Of a stretch of DNA of 64,000 bases, positions 39,246 through 48,161 are shown in pieces. The translations under genes and the position numbers were made by a program. Numbering within the stretch: position 1 is the first letter of the stretch; the number at the start of each line of letters is the position of its first letter. This DNA is from Diplonema papillatum (Eukaryota; Euglenozoa; Diplonemea; Diplonemida; Diplonemidae), in NCBI GenBank assembly GCA_030068145.1, contig JAPJBO010000561.1:1-64000 (forward strand). Direction: 5' to 3'. The notes below the pieces were generated by a model. The model saw only the letters and a list, made by a program, of their open reading frames with translations. It ran no database searches and was not told where the DNA came from.

Positions 39246-41898
39246 ATGAAGAGTGTTCTCCGGTCGAGACGCCCCGCCTCCAAGTGGCGGATCCTGGGCA
39301 CCACTCCGGTGGTGGCTGAGAGGGCGTCAGCCTGGTACCCGGGTGCGGGAGGGGACGGGTCGGCCGTGGTCCGATACGGCGCAGCGAGAAACGACGACGG
39401 CAGGATCGGTATCGCCGTCATCGCCGAAGGAAAGAAGGACCACCAGTCGTGGACCTTTGAAGAAGCGGTCGACTGCCTCGACATGGAAGAGGCGGAACTG
39501 GAAGCGGCCTGCGTGGCGCTGGAGAGGGTGTCACCGGGAGGCGCGGTGAAGCTGGTGGGCGGGATGGACAGAGTTAGACTCTGGATCTTGCGGCAGGTGG
39601 CGTGCCCGCACAGGCTGCTGGGAAGGACGAGGCGTGCGCAGCAGCTGCTCGGGGAAGCCAGGCGCAAGACGCGCGTGGAGATGCCCCGGACAGAGGGCGA
39701 TGTGGATGAGAAGGTGCGGGAAAGAGCTGTGGTGGCAGCGTGCAAAGGCGGGCAACGCGAGACGCGGAAGAGGAATCTGGAGGAAAGACTGGACATGTTC
39801 GGTCTGGAGGAGCGGGAAGCGGGGGCACAGGGCGACTGCCAGTTTCGTGCGGTATCGTACGCGATACACGGGACGGCGGTTCACCACGCCCAGCTGAGGA
39901 GGCTGGCGGTGGAGTCTTTGGCCGCCAGAGACATCACCGGCCGGGTCGAAGGCTGCGCCAAGCAGTACCTGGCGAGGATGGCGCGCCTTGGGACGTGGGG
40001 CGACCACCTCACGCTGCAGGCGCTGGCGTGGGAAGTCGGGCGACGGGTGGTGGTGTTCGAGCTGGCGCCCGACGACACCATGCGCGCGACAGTACTCTGG
40101 CCAGGAGAGGCGGGGAAGGCAGGCGACCTGGTGCTGGACGAGCTGGACGTCAAGCTCAGCTACACCGGGTCGCACTACAGGGCTGTGCGTTGGAGGGAGG
40201 AGGTGAAGACGGCGCCGGTACGCGCGACGCAGGTGAAGCCCCAGCTGAACGTGGGACTACCCCTGCGGACCAACAACAGCGGGCCGGAAAGGCCGACGCG
40301 ACGTCTGCCACTAGGCAACCTGCGCGGGGCGGAGTGGAAGGTGGAGACGGGGGAGGCGGAGCACTACAACCGGAGCGCAGCCGGAGTAGTGGTATGGCGC
40401 GGCGATGCGCTGGGCGCAACCGCCTTCGCCCGAAAGAACGCACAGGCGGCAGTGGTCACCACGTTCCCGGTTCCCGTGCGACATACGGAGGAACGGAGCG
40501 TCACCTGGAGGGGCGAGGGGACGGCGAGGGCGCTGTCAGTGTGGGTGTCATCACAGGCGCCTCTGGAGACGTTTTATGACGCGAAGGAGCCGAAGAGGGG
40601 TTGCCGGGGTGAGAGCGTTCAAGTCGTGGTGCAAGCGAGGCTGAAGGAGGGGGAGACGCGAGAAGGGGCCTACGTCCGGCTGTCGAAGCATTGCAAAAGG
40701 GTGCTAACCAGGTTCAGGCTGGTCGACTCGACAGCAGAGGGCATCTGCTTCGTATCGCCGGCGGAAGCGGATAAGGTGTTGAAGAGTTCGGGGGAGAGTG
40801 GGGTCTTCGTGAGGGCCTTGCACGAAGACAAGGAGAGGAGCCGCCTGGGGATGGTCTGGTTGGATTCAGAGGAGGAGGCGTCGAAGATGGCGGGTGTGCT
40901 GAGAACCGGGGGGATTACGACGATGGGACTCGGGAAGGGAGCGGACGGGAAAGTGGCAGTGCGTGTGGAGAGGGGGAAGATGGACGAGGCTTGCAGGGCG
41001 TTGGGGAGGACGAGGAGGTTTACGGTCGAGGGACCCCCTCTGGATATGACTGCGGATGAGGTCGTGAGGTCGTTGGGGGAGCAGGGCTGGCAGGCGGAGG
41101 CAAAGGAGGCGAGGGAGAGCAGGAGAGGAAAAGCGGTGTGGCTGGTCGAGGCACTGACAGCGCCGCCAGCAATGGACCTCGAAGTGGAGGGGGAGCTTTG
41201 GCTCGTGAGCCAGTCGATGTCAGCCGGGGTAGCGCGGGGGGACGGTCTGGGACGGGTCTCGGTCTTTCATGAAGAGATGGGAGACGGGGCGGAAGGAGGT
41301 CCAACCTACCACGGGACAGGGCAGGGTGTTTCGGAAAGAGGAGTTCCCAGTGTTGGAGCGTGCGGCGCAGCCTGCAAAAAACGAGGGCGCAAAAAACGGC
41401 AGAGGAGGGGGCTGGGGAAACGGCCGGCCAGGGGCGGCCGGGGGCGCAGAGAGTCCGCCGGTGGCGTTGGAAGAGGTGCTCAAGGGACTCTTCGAGGGGC
41501 TCGCAACGAAGCTGACGGCATGCTTAACCAGCGGAGGAGAGAGGGACACGGGGAGGGGCGGAGAGGACACGAAGAATGGGGCGGAGGTGGTGAGACAGAG
41601 AGAGCAAATAGAAGAGATGCGGACGGAAATGCTGCTCCTGAGGAAGGAAAACGAGGAGCTCAAAAACAGCCTGGCAGAGATGAAGGAGCTGAGGAAAGAG
41701 CTCGACGAGCAGCGAAGGGAGAACGAGGAGGTTCGGGAGACCGTGCGAGAGTTCAAGGAGCTCATGAAGCAGGCCCGACCAGCGCAGCAGAAAGAGGGCA
41801 AGGACGCGGAGATGGGCAGCCAGGCCTCCTCGGAGGAGGAGGAAGGAGCGAAGAGGAAGAAACAGAAGAGTGGCAAAGCCAAGGGGAAGCAGAAGTAG
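39246..41898 (+). CDS. LINE-D ORF1: OTU protease domain, RNA-binding-like middle and coiled coil (one frameshift)
   Basis: The ATG at 39,246 opens frame 0. Residues about 190-315 match the OTU cysteine-protease pattern: Q-G-D-C-Q-F-R-A-V-S (Asp197, Cys198), W-G-D-H-L-T-L-Q-A-L-A, and G-S-H-Y-R-A-V (His310). OTU enzymes cut ubiquitin or ubiquitin-like chains. Two strand-helix segments at about residues 455-660 look RRM-like. Near 41,230-41,340 the natural-looking protein moves to the +1 frame. The frame-0 reading becomes Gly/Arg/Glu noise, while frame +1 gives a clear heptad coiled coil (E-E-M-R-T-E-M-L-L-L-R-K-E-N-E-E-L) and a Lys-rich end at the TAG (41,896-41,898). This could be a disabling indel or a programmed shift; a G6 run at 41,235-41,240 is a candidate site. 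Confidence 0.75.
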
Positions 41899-41921
41899 GC
41901 GCCCCAGAGACGGCGGTCATT

Positions 41922-44900
41922 ATGATCGCAGTCCAAGGCGCAGCGGGTATGGAGCGGCTGGGGGAGCCCGCGCTTGTGGCCTACTGGGTGGCGGCTTTTG
42001 TCGGCGTGTTTTGCTGTGGGTACATATTCGAAGGGGTGCCATTCGACTTTTGCGAACGCTATGGCGGCGGACACCGCGTTTGTTACAGGCTCCGCGCGTA
42101 CGACAGCAGCTATCTCGCCCCTTTCATCGACGGATTTCACGGACCGCCTGTCGATCACCTTGTCGAGCGCGACGCGTCTACCGCACCCGGCAGGAGAGCC
42201 CCCCCGGCCAGCGAGGCAGGTTTGCACCGCCCCCCTGTAGACAATCGTCGTACGTGCGGCGACGTGCTTTGCTGTGGGTACATGTTCGAAGAGGTGATAT
42301 TCGGCTTTTGCGAGCGCTCTGATGACGGACACCGCGTTTGGTGCCAACTTCGCGCGTACGACGGCAGCGAGCGCGCCCCTTTCATCGACGAATTTCACGG
42401 ACCGCCTGTCGAGCACCTTGTCGAACGCGACGCGCCTACCGCACCCGACAGGAGAGCCCCCCCGGCCAGCGTGGCGGGTTTGCACCGCCCCCCTGTAGAA
42501 AATCGTCGTACGTGCGGCGACGTGCTTTGCTGTGGGTACATGTTCGAAGAGGTGATATTCGGCTTTTGCGAGCGCTCTGATGACGGACACCGCGTTTGGT
42601 GCCAACTTCGCGCGTACGACGGCAGCGAGCGCGCCCCTTTCATCGACGAATTTCACGGACCGCCTGTCGAGCACCTTGTCGAACGCGACGCGCCTACCGC
42701 ACCCGACAGGAGAGCCCCCCCGGCCAGCGTGGCGGGTTTGCACCGCCCCCCTGTACAAAATCGTCGTACGTGCGGCGACGTGCTTTGCTGTGGGTACATG
42801 TTTGAAGAGGTGTCATTCGACTTTTGCGGGCGCTCTGGTGACAGACACCGCGTTAGGTTGAGACTACGCACGTGCGACGGCAGCGATATCGCCCCAGGCA
42901 TCGGCGAATTGCGCGGACCGCCTGTCGATCATCGTGTCGGACGCGGCGCGCCTACCGCACCCGACAGGAGAGTCACCCCGGCCAGCAAGGCAGGTTTGCA
43001 CCGCCCCCCTGTAGACAATCGTCGTACTTACGTCAACGGCAGCCACGTCAAGTACGGCACGACTCTCGCATCCGGCAACGATGGTCCCCTCCACAACGAG
43101 GGTCGAGGGGCCCGGGTGCGGTTTCATAGGGACGCCGGAAAAGGATCTCTGCTGACGTGCGGGGATGTACACGAGAACCCGGGACCCGCGGTGACAGGGT
43201 GGATCGCCGCCTCCGCCAATGTCACGTCCTTGCTCGCGCACCCGGAAGTCCACACGATGGAGGCCTGGGGGAGAAAGGTGGATTTGCTGGCCTTGCAAGA
43301 AGTGAGGGTATGCGAGAGGGACAGGTCCCAGGCGGAAGGGGAAGCCCGGAGTAGAGGGAAGAGACTGGTTCGGGGACGCATGCAGAGCCAGACTAGGATA
43401 AAGACGGCTTGGCGGACGGAGTACGGGGGAGTAGCGTTCTCCGCGGCGACCGGACTGCCCGCCCGAGCGATTCCGCCGGGGGAGCTGACGAAGCGGCATT
43501 GGGAGAAAGGCAGATTCGCGCACGCACAGGTGGCGTACGGGGACGGCAGGAGGAGCCTCTCCATGTTGTCGATTTACGGGGTCGTGTCGGATGAGGACGC
43601 AACAGAGGAGATCCTGGCGGATACCCTCAGCTACGCGGCCACTCTAGGAGACGTGCCAATCCTCATTGCGGGGGATTTCAACGTCGAGCCGGAGGAAAGC
43701 CCGATTTTGAACGCGGCCGTCCAGTCCGGGAAGTGGGTCGATGTCGGCAGTACGTGGGCCAAACAGTACGCCCAGCAACCTGCGGTCACGTGCATGGCGT
43801 CGAAGAAGGGAAGGCGTATAGACGCGATCTTCGCGAACTCGGTGGCGGCGGTTGCGATATCGGGGGTGACCGTGCTGACAACCGAGTCGATACCGACTCA
43901 CAGACCAGTCGTGGTGAGGCTGGAGCTCGAGCGGTTGGAGCAGCGATACCCGCAACTGAAGCTACCGAGGACCTTCCCTGTCGCAGATTGGAGCGCGATG
44001 GACCCCGCGAAAGAATTCGGCATGGCGGAGAAATGGGCCAAGGAGGCTGCACACCGGTATCGAGCCGCGCAGGGGGTCGACGCGAAATGGAAGACGGTGT
44101 GCGATGCTGCAGAGCAGTATCTGCTGGAGAGGAGCGGAGGGCTACTGGAGAGGCCGCGCCAATACGTCGGAAGGGGGCAGCAGGCGCGAGAGAGCGTGCG
44201 CAGCCCTGCGGCGAGGCAAGTTGACGGAGAGGCGGATGCGGATGACCGGGACACGAGGGCAAGACTCGGCTCCTGCAGAAGACTCGAGGAGCTGGTGCGG
44301 CTGGGAGAAAAGCGGGACACCTGCGGCCAGCCGAGCACGGAGGAGATGAGAGTGTGGAGAAAAGCCCGCAAGGCGGGCGTCAAGCACGTCGATTCGCGCC
44401 TGTGGGAGGAGGCGAACCCGCCTGCATTGCCTGGGCTGCAGGCGCTCTGCGGCATGCTGAAGAAGGAACACGAGAGGACGCGTGCGACAAGGAGGACCAG
44501 AAGGCTGGAAACGTGGAGGGGGGAGATGCGTCGGGCGATCGATGACAACCCCAAGCGTGTCTACGACTGGTGCAAGCAGCCGGAGAGGCACAGCACCCTG
44601 TTCGTTGAGAGGGAAGACGGGTCGGTGACCGCAGATCTCCATGAGATGGATGAGATCCTGCGAGGCGAGAAGGCGTGGGGGGGCGTGTTCCAGATGTACA
44701 GGGAAGTACGGGAACCGAAGTGGGAGGACTTCGTGCAGAGGTATGGCAAGTACGTGAAGAGAGGAGCTTGCGAGGACCGCCCGTTGACCGGGGAAGACCT
44801 GAGCGCGACGCTGAAGAAGATGAAGGCGCGGAAAGCCGGGGGGATGGACGGCTGGCGAGTGTGCGAGTTGAAGGCGCTGCCGGTGCCTCTCCTCGACGTG

Positions 44901-47900
44901 ATTGCGCTGGCGCTGAACGACGTGGAGGGGACCGGCAGCTGGCCCGAAGTGGTGGCGCAGGCGCTGGTGGTGTTGATCCCGAAGGGGGAGGGTCCGCAGC
45001 CTCTCGAGCAGCGCCCGATCACGATAACGAGCGTTATGTACCGCCTCTGGGCGGCGACGCGCCTCCGTTTCGTAAGGGAGTGGCAAGAATCGTGGGCGCA
45101 CCCCGATCAACGCGGTTTCAGGAAGAAGGGAAGGACGCAGGAGGTGTACTGGCTCTTGGCGGCGAAGATGGAAGCGGCTCTGCTGAACGACGAGGATCTT
45201 TTCGCTGTGGCTTTTGACTACAGCAAGTGTTTTGACCGCATACCGCAAGAGATCATGTTGAAGCTTGTGGAAGACATGGGACTGCCGCCATCAGTGTTGA
45301 ATGCAGTGCGGGGCATGTACCGCCAGCTGAGGCGACGGTTCAAGCTGCCGGCGGGGCTTGGGAAGGAGTTCAAGGCGACGAACGGGATTCTGCAGGGCTG
45401 TCCACTGAGCGTAATCTTCCTGAACGCGCTCGTATCGGTCTGGATGTATCTTGTTGAAGAGGAGGTCCCGGGAGCCGAACCGCAAGCATTTGCGGATGAC
45501 ACCGAGGTCGTAACGAGGACGAAGCCGGATATGACGCGGGCAGTGGCTTTGACGGAGGAGTTTTGCGGCGACACGGGTCAGCGGCCCAACGCCCGAAAGA
45601 GCAAATGGACGGAAATGAGGGCTAAGCGTCCAACGGACGAGGAGGAGGGCGGCAGGAAAAGAAAGCGGAAGAGCGAAGCCGAGGCCAACCCCCAGATAGC
45701 CGGCCAGGAGGTCGAGAAGGTGGCATGGTTGAAGTGCTTGGGGGCAGGTTTGGGTACCGACGGAGGCGCCCAGAAGGTCTTGTCGATCAGGTTGGACGAG
45801 GCGTCCAAAATCGCGAAGAGGGCGGGCAAGTTGCCCCTTCCGCAGGAGAAGAAGGAGAGGATCTACGCTTCGGTCGTGATCCCGAAGGCGATTTACGGGG
45901 TAGAGGTGCAGGGGCCGGAGAAGAAGTGGCTCTCGCAGCTGACAGCTGCAATTGAAAGGGGACTTGCAGGCAGGGATAGGCGGGGACGTTGCGCCGCGAT
46001 TAGCCTCTCGCTCGTGAGGAAGGGTCACTTGGTGGATCCACCGGTGGCCGTGCACTACCGACGGGTCATGACGTGGATGGCGCTGATGAAGGATTCGGAG
46101 AGGTGCAGGGCGCACATGCAAGCGGCGGCCCACGTCTTTCCCTGCCCGAGCACCTCGGGGCCGGTACACTTGCTTGACGGGACGTTAGAGGCCATGGAAT
46201 GGCAAAGGACGGGACCGTGGTCGATCCGAATTCCCGATGACCATACAGACGAGACGGAGACGGGCGACGGGCGAGGTAAGGAAGTCGATCTGAGGACACT
46301 GGACGACCTCAAGGAGCTGGGGCACCTGGCGCGCGAAGCCCTGAGGCTCTGGCGATGGCGGAACATCGACAGGAAGAACCTGGAGGGGATTGGCGAGGGC
46401 GTGGACCGCAACGCAACGTTACGACTGCTGGATGTAGGGCGCGGTAGAGGGGATGCTAGAGGGGAACGCAACGGAGCGCCTGTCGTAAGTCTTAGCGCGT
46501 ATGAACGAGGCGTGCTCAGGCACATCATGGCGGATGCAGTGCTGCCGCAGACGCGGCTGCACCAACGGAAGATGCAGCCGAGCGCAACGTGCCGGTACTG
46601 CGGAAAGGAGGACGAGGACCACCTGCACATGTGGTGGCGATGTGAAGAGTGGGACGCCATAAGAAAGACGTATGCGGTAACCGCGCTAGAGTGGCAGGAA
46701 TGGCCGAAGTGTATGTCCGTTTGCGGGATCAAACCGAAAAGAGAGAGGGGAGGCGAAGGAGCAGGGGCATGGGTCTGCAGGGGCTTGACGCGCCAACTTG
46801 TCAACAGTGTGCAGGGCATGATGGTCCAGATCACCCTGGAGAGGCAGAGAAGGGACAAGAAGCCGGTGCAGCGGGAAAACGACGAACGTGGGCTTGCATA
46901 TCCTTGGGAGTGGGCGCCGCAGGAGACGGAAGTGATCCAGAATTCACTGGCGGAATACATGCCCAAAAACTGGAAGCATGGAAGGGCGCTATACTTAGCG
47001 TTGGCGCATTGGCTGGCGAGTCTGCGTTGGGCCAAGAGCGAGGAAAAGATGGCGGTGACGTTCATAGAACTCGCCGTCGACTTTGAGGTCGAATCCGGAA
47101 TGGACCTGCCGCGACGCGGACAGAAGGCGGTTGGGCCGGAAGACGCAGAGGACGGTGAGGAGGGCGCAGGCCAGAAAGGGGAAGCGCATGGAGGAGCTGC
47201 GCTCGCGGGAAAAATGAGGACGCTGTTGGGGATGCTCAAGACGCTCCAAGGAACCCACGATGGAGAGCTTTTGCCGACAAGAAAGAAATCAATAGGTTGG
47301 CTTCGGCGGCTCGGTGCGTCAGGACGGTGGACAGAGGGCCTGGAGAGGCGCTGTATCCTGGGCAGAGATACCCTGCAAGCGCTGCGAGGGCTCGAGGTGT
47401 CGGCAGGAGAGTACACGAAGGCAGAACACGGAAAGGTACAAGCAGAACGCAGGGAAGACGGGGAGAGACTAGGAAAATTTGATTTCAAAAAGTGGTACCC
47501 ATCGGACGAGGAAAGGGGGCGACGAGCCCAGAAGTGGTTCACCTTAGCGGAACAGGAGAGTCAGGCGGGACGAGGAGGGAGGAGCTCGAAGAGGAACACC
47601 GTCCAGGACAAGGAAGTGTCGCGAGGCGCGCCGGTGGCAGAGGACGCGAACCAGGATACGAAAACACGAGGACGACCGGCTCTGAAGAGGCCCGCGCCGC
47701 AAGCGGCGCGGGCAGCACGGAGTGCCAAGCAACGAAAGAAGAAAGACGAGGAGATTCAGATAGCACAGCAGGACGCCCGAGCCGAGGCGGCCGACGGACC
47801 ACAGAGGCGAAAGGCAGAACAGGAAAGACAGGCGCGTTCGATACGAGAAGCGACAAGCGCGGAAACGGCAGCGAGTACAGAGCAGTCGACGCGCAGGCGA

Positions 47901-48080
47901 GCAACAAAGCGGCCCGCGTCGCAGGTGGCACAGACCGAAGAAGCCCGTGAGGCAGGGAGTGGAGACGAGGTGATGCAAGTCGAAGGGGAAGCGCGAAGCG
48001 ACCAGCCCGGACGGACCAACAAGACGCAAGACCAGGCGACAAAGAGAAGGAGGGGGACGCGACCCAGAGACCCGGGCTAA
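41922..48080 (+). CDS. LINE-D ORF2: repeat N-terminus, 2A-like motif, AP endonuclease, reverse transcriptase, CCHC knuckle
   Basis: The ATG at 41,922 lies 23 bases after the ORF1 stop, in a different frame. Residues 1-370 contain four 86-residue repeats. A 2A-like motif G-D-V-H-E-N-P-G-P follows (Gly421, Pro422). The APE endonuclease is next: L-A-L-Q-E-V-R-V, L-S-I-Y-G-V, I-A-G-D-F-N-V, and a terminal T-H-R-P-V-V-V. The RT shows A-F-D-Y-S-K-C-F-D (Asp1099), G-I-L-Q-G-C-P-L-S and F-A-D-D-T-E-V-V (Asp1192, Asp1193). A CCHC knuckle C-R-Y-C-G-K-E-D-E-D-H-L-H-M-W-W-R-C begins at residue 1557. The C-terminus is a Lys/Arg/Gln-rich tail. All catalytic boxes are present, so the enzyme may be active. 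Confidence 0.85.
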   Translation: MIAVQGAAGMERLGEPALVAYWVAAFVGVFCCGYIFEGVPFDFCERYGGGHRVCYRLRAYDSSYLAPFIDGFHGPPVDHLVERDASTAPGRRAPPASEAGLHRPPVDNRRTCGDVLCCGYMFEEVIFGFCERSDDGHRVWCQLRAYDGSERAPFIDEFHGPPVEHLVERDAPTAPDRRAPPASVAGLHRPPVENRRTCGDVLCCGYMFEEVIFGFCERSDDGHRVWCQLRAYDGSERAPFIDEFHGPPVEHLVERDAPTAPDRRAPPASVAGLHRPPVQNRRTCGDVLCCGYMFEEVSFDFCGRSGDRHRVRLRLRTCDGSDIAPGIGELRGPPVDHRVGRGAPTAPDRRVTPASKAGLHRPPVDNRRTYVNGSHVKYGTTLASGNDGPLHNEGRGARVRFHRDAGKGSLLTCGDVHENPGPAVTGWIAASANVTSLLAHPEVHTMEAWGRKVDLLALQEVRVCERDRSQAEGEARSRGKRLVRGRMQSQTRIKTAWRTEYGGVAFSAATGLPARAIPPGELTKRHWEKGRFAHAQVAYGDGRRSLSMLSIYGVVSDEDATEEILADTLSYAATLGDVPILIAGDFNVEPEESPILNAAVQSGKWVDVGSTWAKQYAQQPAVTCMASKKGRRIDAIFANSVAAVAISGVTVLTTESIPTHRPVVVRLELERLEQRYPQLKLPRTFPVADWSAMDPAKEFGMAEKWAKEAAHRYRAAQGVDAKWKTVCDAAEQYLLERSGGLLERPRQYVGRGQQARESVRSPAARQVDGEADADDRDTRARLGSCRRLEELVRLGEKRDTCGQPSTEEMRVWRKARKAGVKHVDSRLWEEANPPALPGLQALCGMLKKEHERTRATRRTRRLETWRGEMRRAIDDNPKRVYDWCKQPERHSTLFVEREDGSVTADLHEMDEILRGEKAWGGVFQMYREVREPKWEDFVQRYGKYVKRGACEDRPLTGEDLSATLKKMKARKAGGMDGWRVCELKALPVPLLDVIALALNDVEGTGSWPEVVAQALVVLIPKGEGPQPLEQRPITITSVMYRLWAATRLRFVREWQESWAHPDQRGFRKKGRTQEVYWLLAAKMEAALLNDEDLFAVAFDYSKCFDRIPQEIMLKLVEDMGLPPSVLNAVRGMYRQLRRRFKLPAGLGKEFKATNGILQGCPLSVIFLNALVSVWMYLVEEEVPGAEPQAFADDTEVVTRTKPDMTRAVALTEEFCGDTGQRPNARKSKWTEMRAKRPTDEEEGGRKRKRKSEAEANPQIAGQEVEKVAWLKCLGAGLGTDGGAQKVLSIRLDEASKIAKRAGKLPLPQEKKERIYASVVIPKAIYGVEVQGPEKKWLSQLTAAIERGLAGRDRRGRCAAISLSLVRKGHLVDPPVAVHYRRVMTWMALMKDSERCRAHMQAAAHVFPCPSTSGPVHLLDGTLEAMEWQRTGPWSIRIPDDHTDETETGDGRGKEVDLRTLDDLKELGHLAREALRLWRWRNIDRKNLEGIGEGVDRNATLRLLDVGRGRGDARGERNGAPVVSLSAYERGVLRHIMADAVLPQTRLHQRKMQPSATCRYCGKEDEDHLHMWWRCEEWDAIRKTYAVTALEWQEWPKCMSVCGIKPKRERGGEGAGAWVCRGLTRQLVNSVQGMMVQITLERQRRDKKPVQRENDERGLAYPWEWAPQETEVIQNSLAEYMPKNWKHGRALYLALAHWLASLRWAKSEEKMAVTFIELAVDFEVESGMDLPRRGQKAVGPEDAEDGEEGAGQKGEAHGGAALAGKMRTLLGMLKTLQGTHDGELLPTRKKSIGWLRRLGASGRWTEGLERRCILGRDTLQALRGLEVSAGEYTKAEHGKVQAERREDGERLGKFDFKKWYPSDEERGRRAQKWFTLAEQESQAGRGGRSSKRNTVQDKEVSRGAPVAEDANQDTKTRGRPALKRPAPQAARAARSAKQRKKKDEEIQIAQQDARAEAADGPQRRKAEQERQARSIREATSAETAASTEQSTRRRATKRPASQVAQTEEAREAGSGDEVMQVEGEARSDQPGRTNKTQDQATKRRRGTRPRDPG
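41993..43025 (+). repeat. Four tandem 258-bp repeats at the start of LINE-D ORF2
   Basis: Units begin at about 41,993, 42,251, 42,509 and 42,767, with a period of 258 bp (86 codons). Units 2 and 3 are almost identical; units 1 and 4 are more diverged. In the ORF2 frame each unit has C-C-G-Y-(M/I)-F, F-C-(E/G)-R and G-L-H-R-P-P-V. Differences between units 1 and 2 do not concentrate at the third codon position of the ORF2 frame, so the block may be a regulatory array that merely stays open, not a selected protein domain. The reverse strand is also open here. Confidence 0.88.
43143..43187 (+). other. 2A-like ribosome-skipping motif
   Basis: The ORF2 frame reads G-S-L-L-T-C-G-D-V-H-E-N-P-G-P, with the Gly codon at 43,182 and the Pro codon at 43,185. 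The known 2A consensus is D-(V/I)-E-x-N-P-G-P preceded by a Leu-rich helix. Here His stands in place of the conserved Glu and a Glu stands at the variable position. 2A-like motifs near the N-terminus of ORF2 have been described in other APE-type LINEs. If active, it would release a 421-residue repeat protein from the APE-RT enzyme. The His substitution may lower activity. Confidence 0.65.
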
Positions 48081-48146
48081 GTAGCCTGGAACTAGTGTGA
48101 TGGACCTTTCTTCGGAGGGGCTCACGCACTCAAAGATCGACTTATA

Positions 48147-48161
48147 CGCAACGCCTCCGCA
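48147..48161 (+). repeat. 15-bp target site duplication, right copy (LINE-D)
   Basis: This is identical to 39,198-39,212. The PLE reading frame resumes in the same codon phase at 48,161. Confidence 0.92.

Larger units (their letters stand above)
39213..48146 (+). mobile_element. LINE-D, near-full-length non-LTR retrotransposon (8.9 kb) with OTU and 2A-like features
   Basis: Bounded by perfect 15-bp target duplications. It has a 33-bp leader, ORF1 (39,246-41,898, needs one frame change), a 23-bp gap, ORF2 (41,922-48,080) and a 66-bp 3' UTR without a poly-A tail. The lack of a tail and the variable-length target duplication fit CR1/L2-like LINEs. The element is inserted in the coding region of the PLE and in the same orientation. 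Frame 0 happens to stay open from 39,246 to 48,080, which looks like one 2,944-codon gene but probably is not. Confidence 0.85.

Noticed and set aside
41220..42758. Minus-strand 512-codon frame over the 258-bp repeats
   Set aside because: It has a natural-looking residue mix in the repeats but turns to Ser/Phe-rich antisense of the coiled coil. No domain or context supports a gene.
39246..48080. A single 2,944-codon protein
   Set aside because: The 41,270-41,900 part reads as noise in this frame, while another frame gives a coiled coil and a stop just before a good ORF2 ATG. Two ORFs are more likely.
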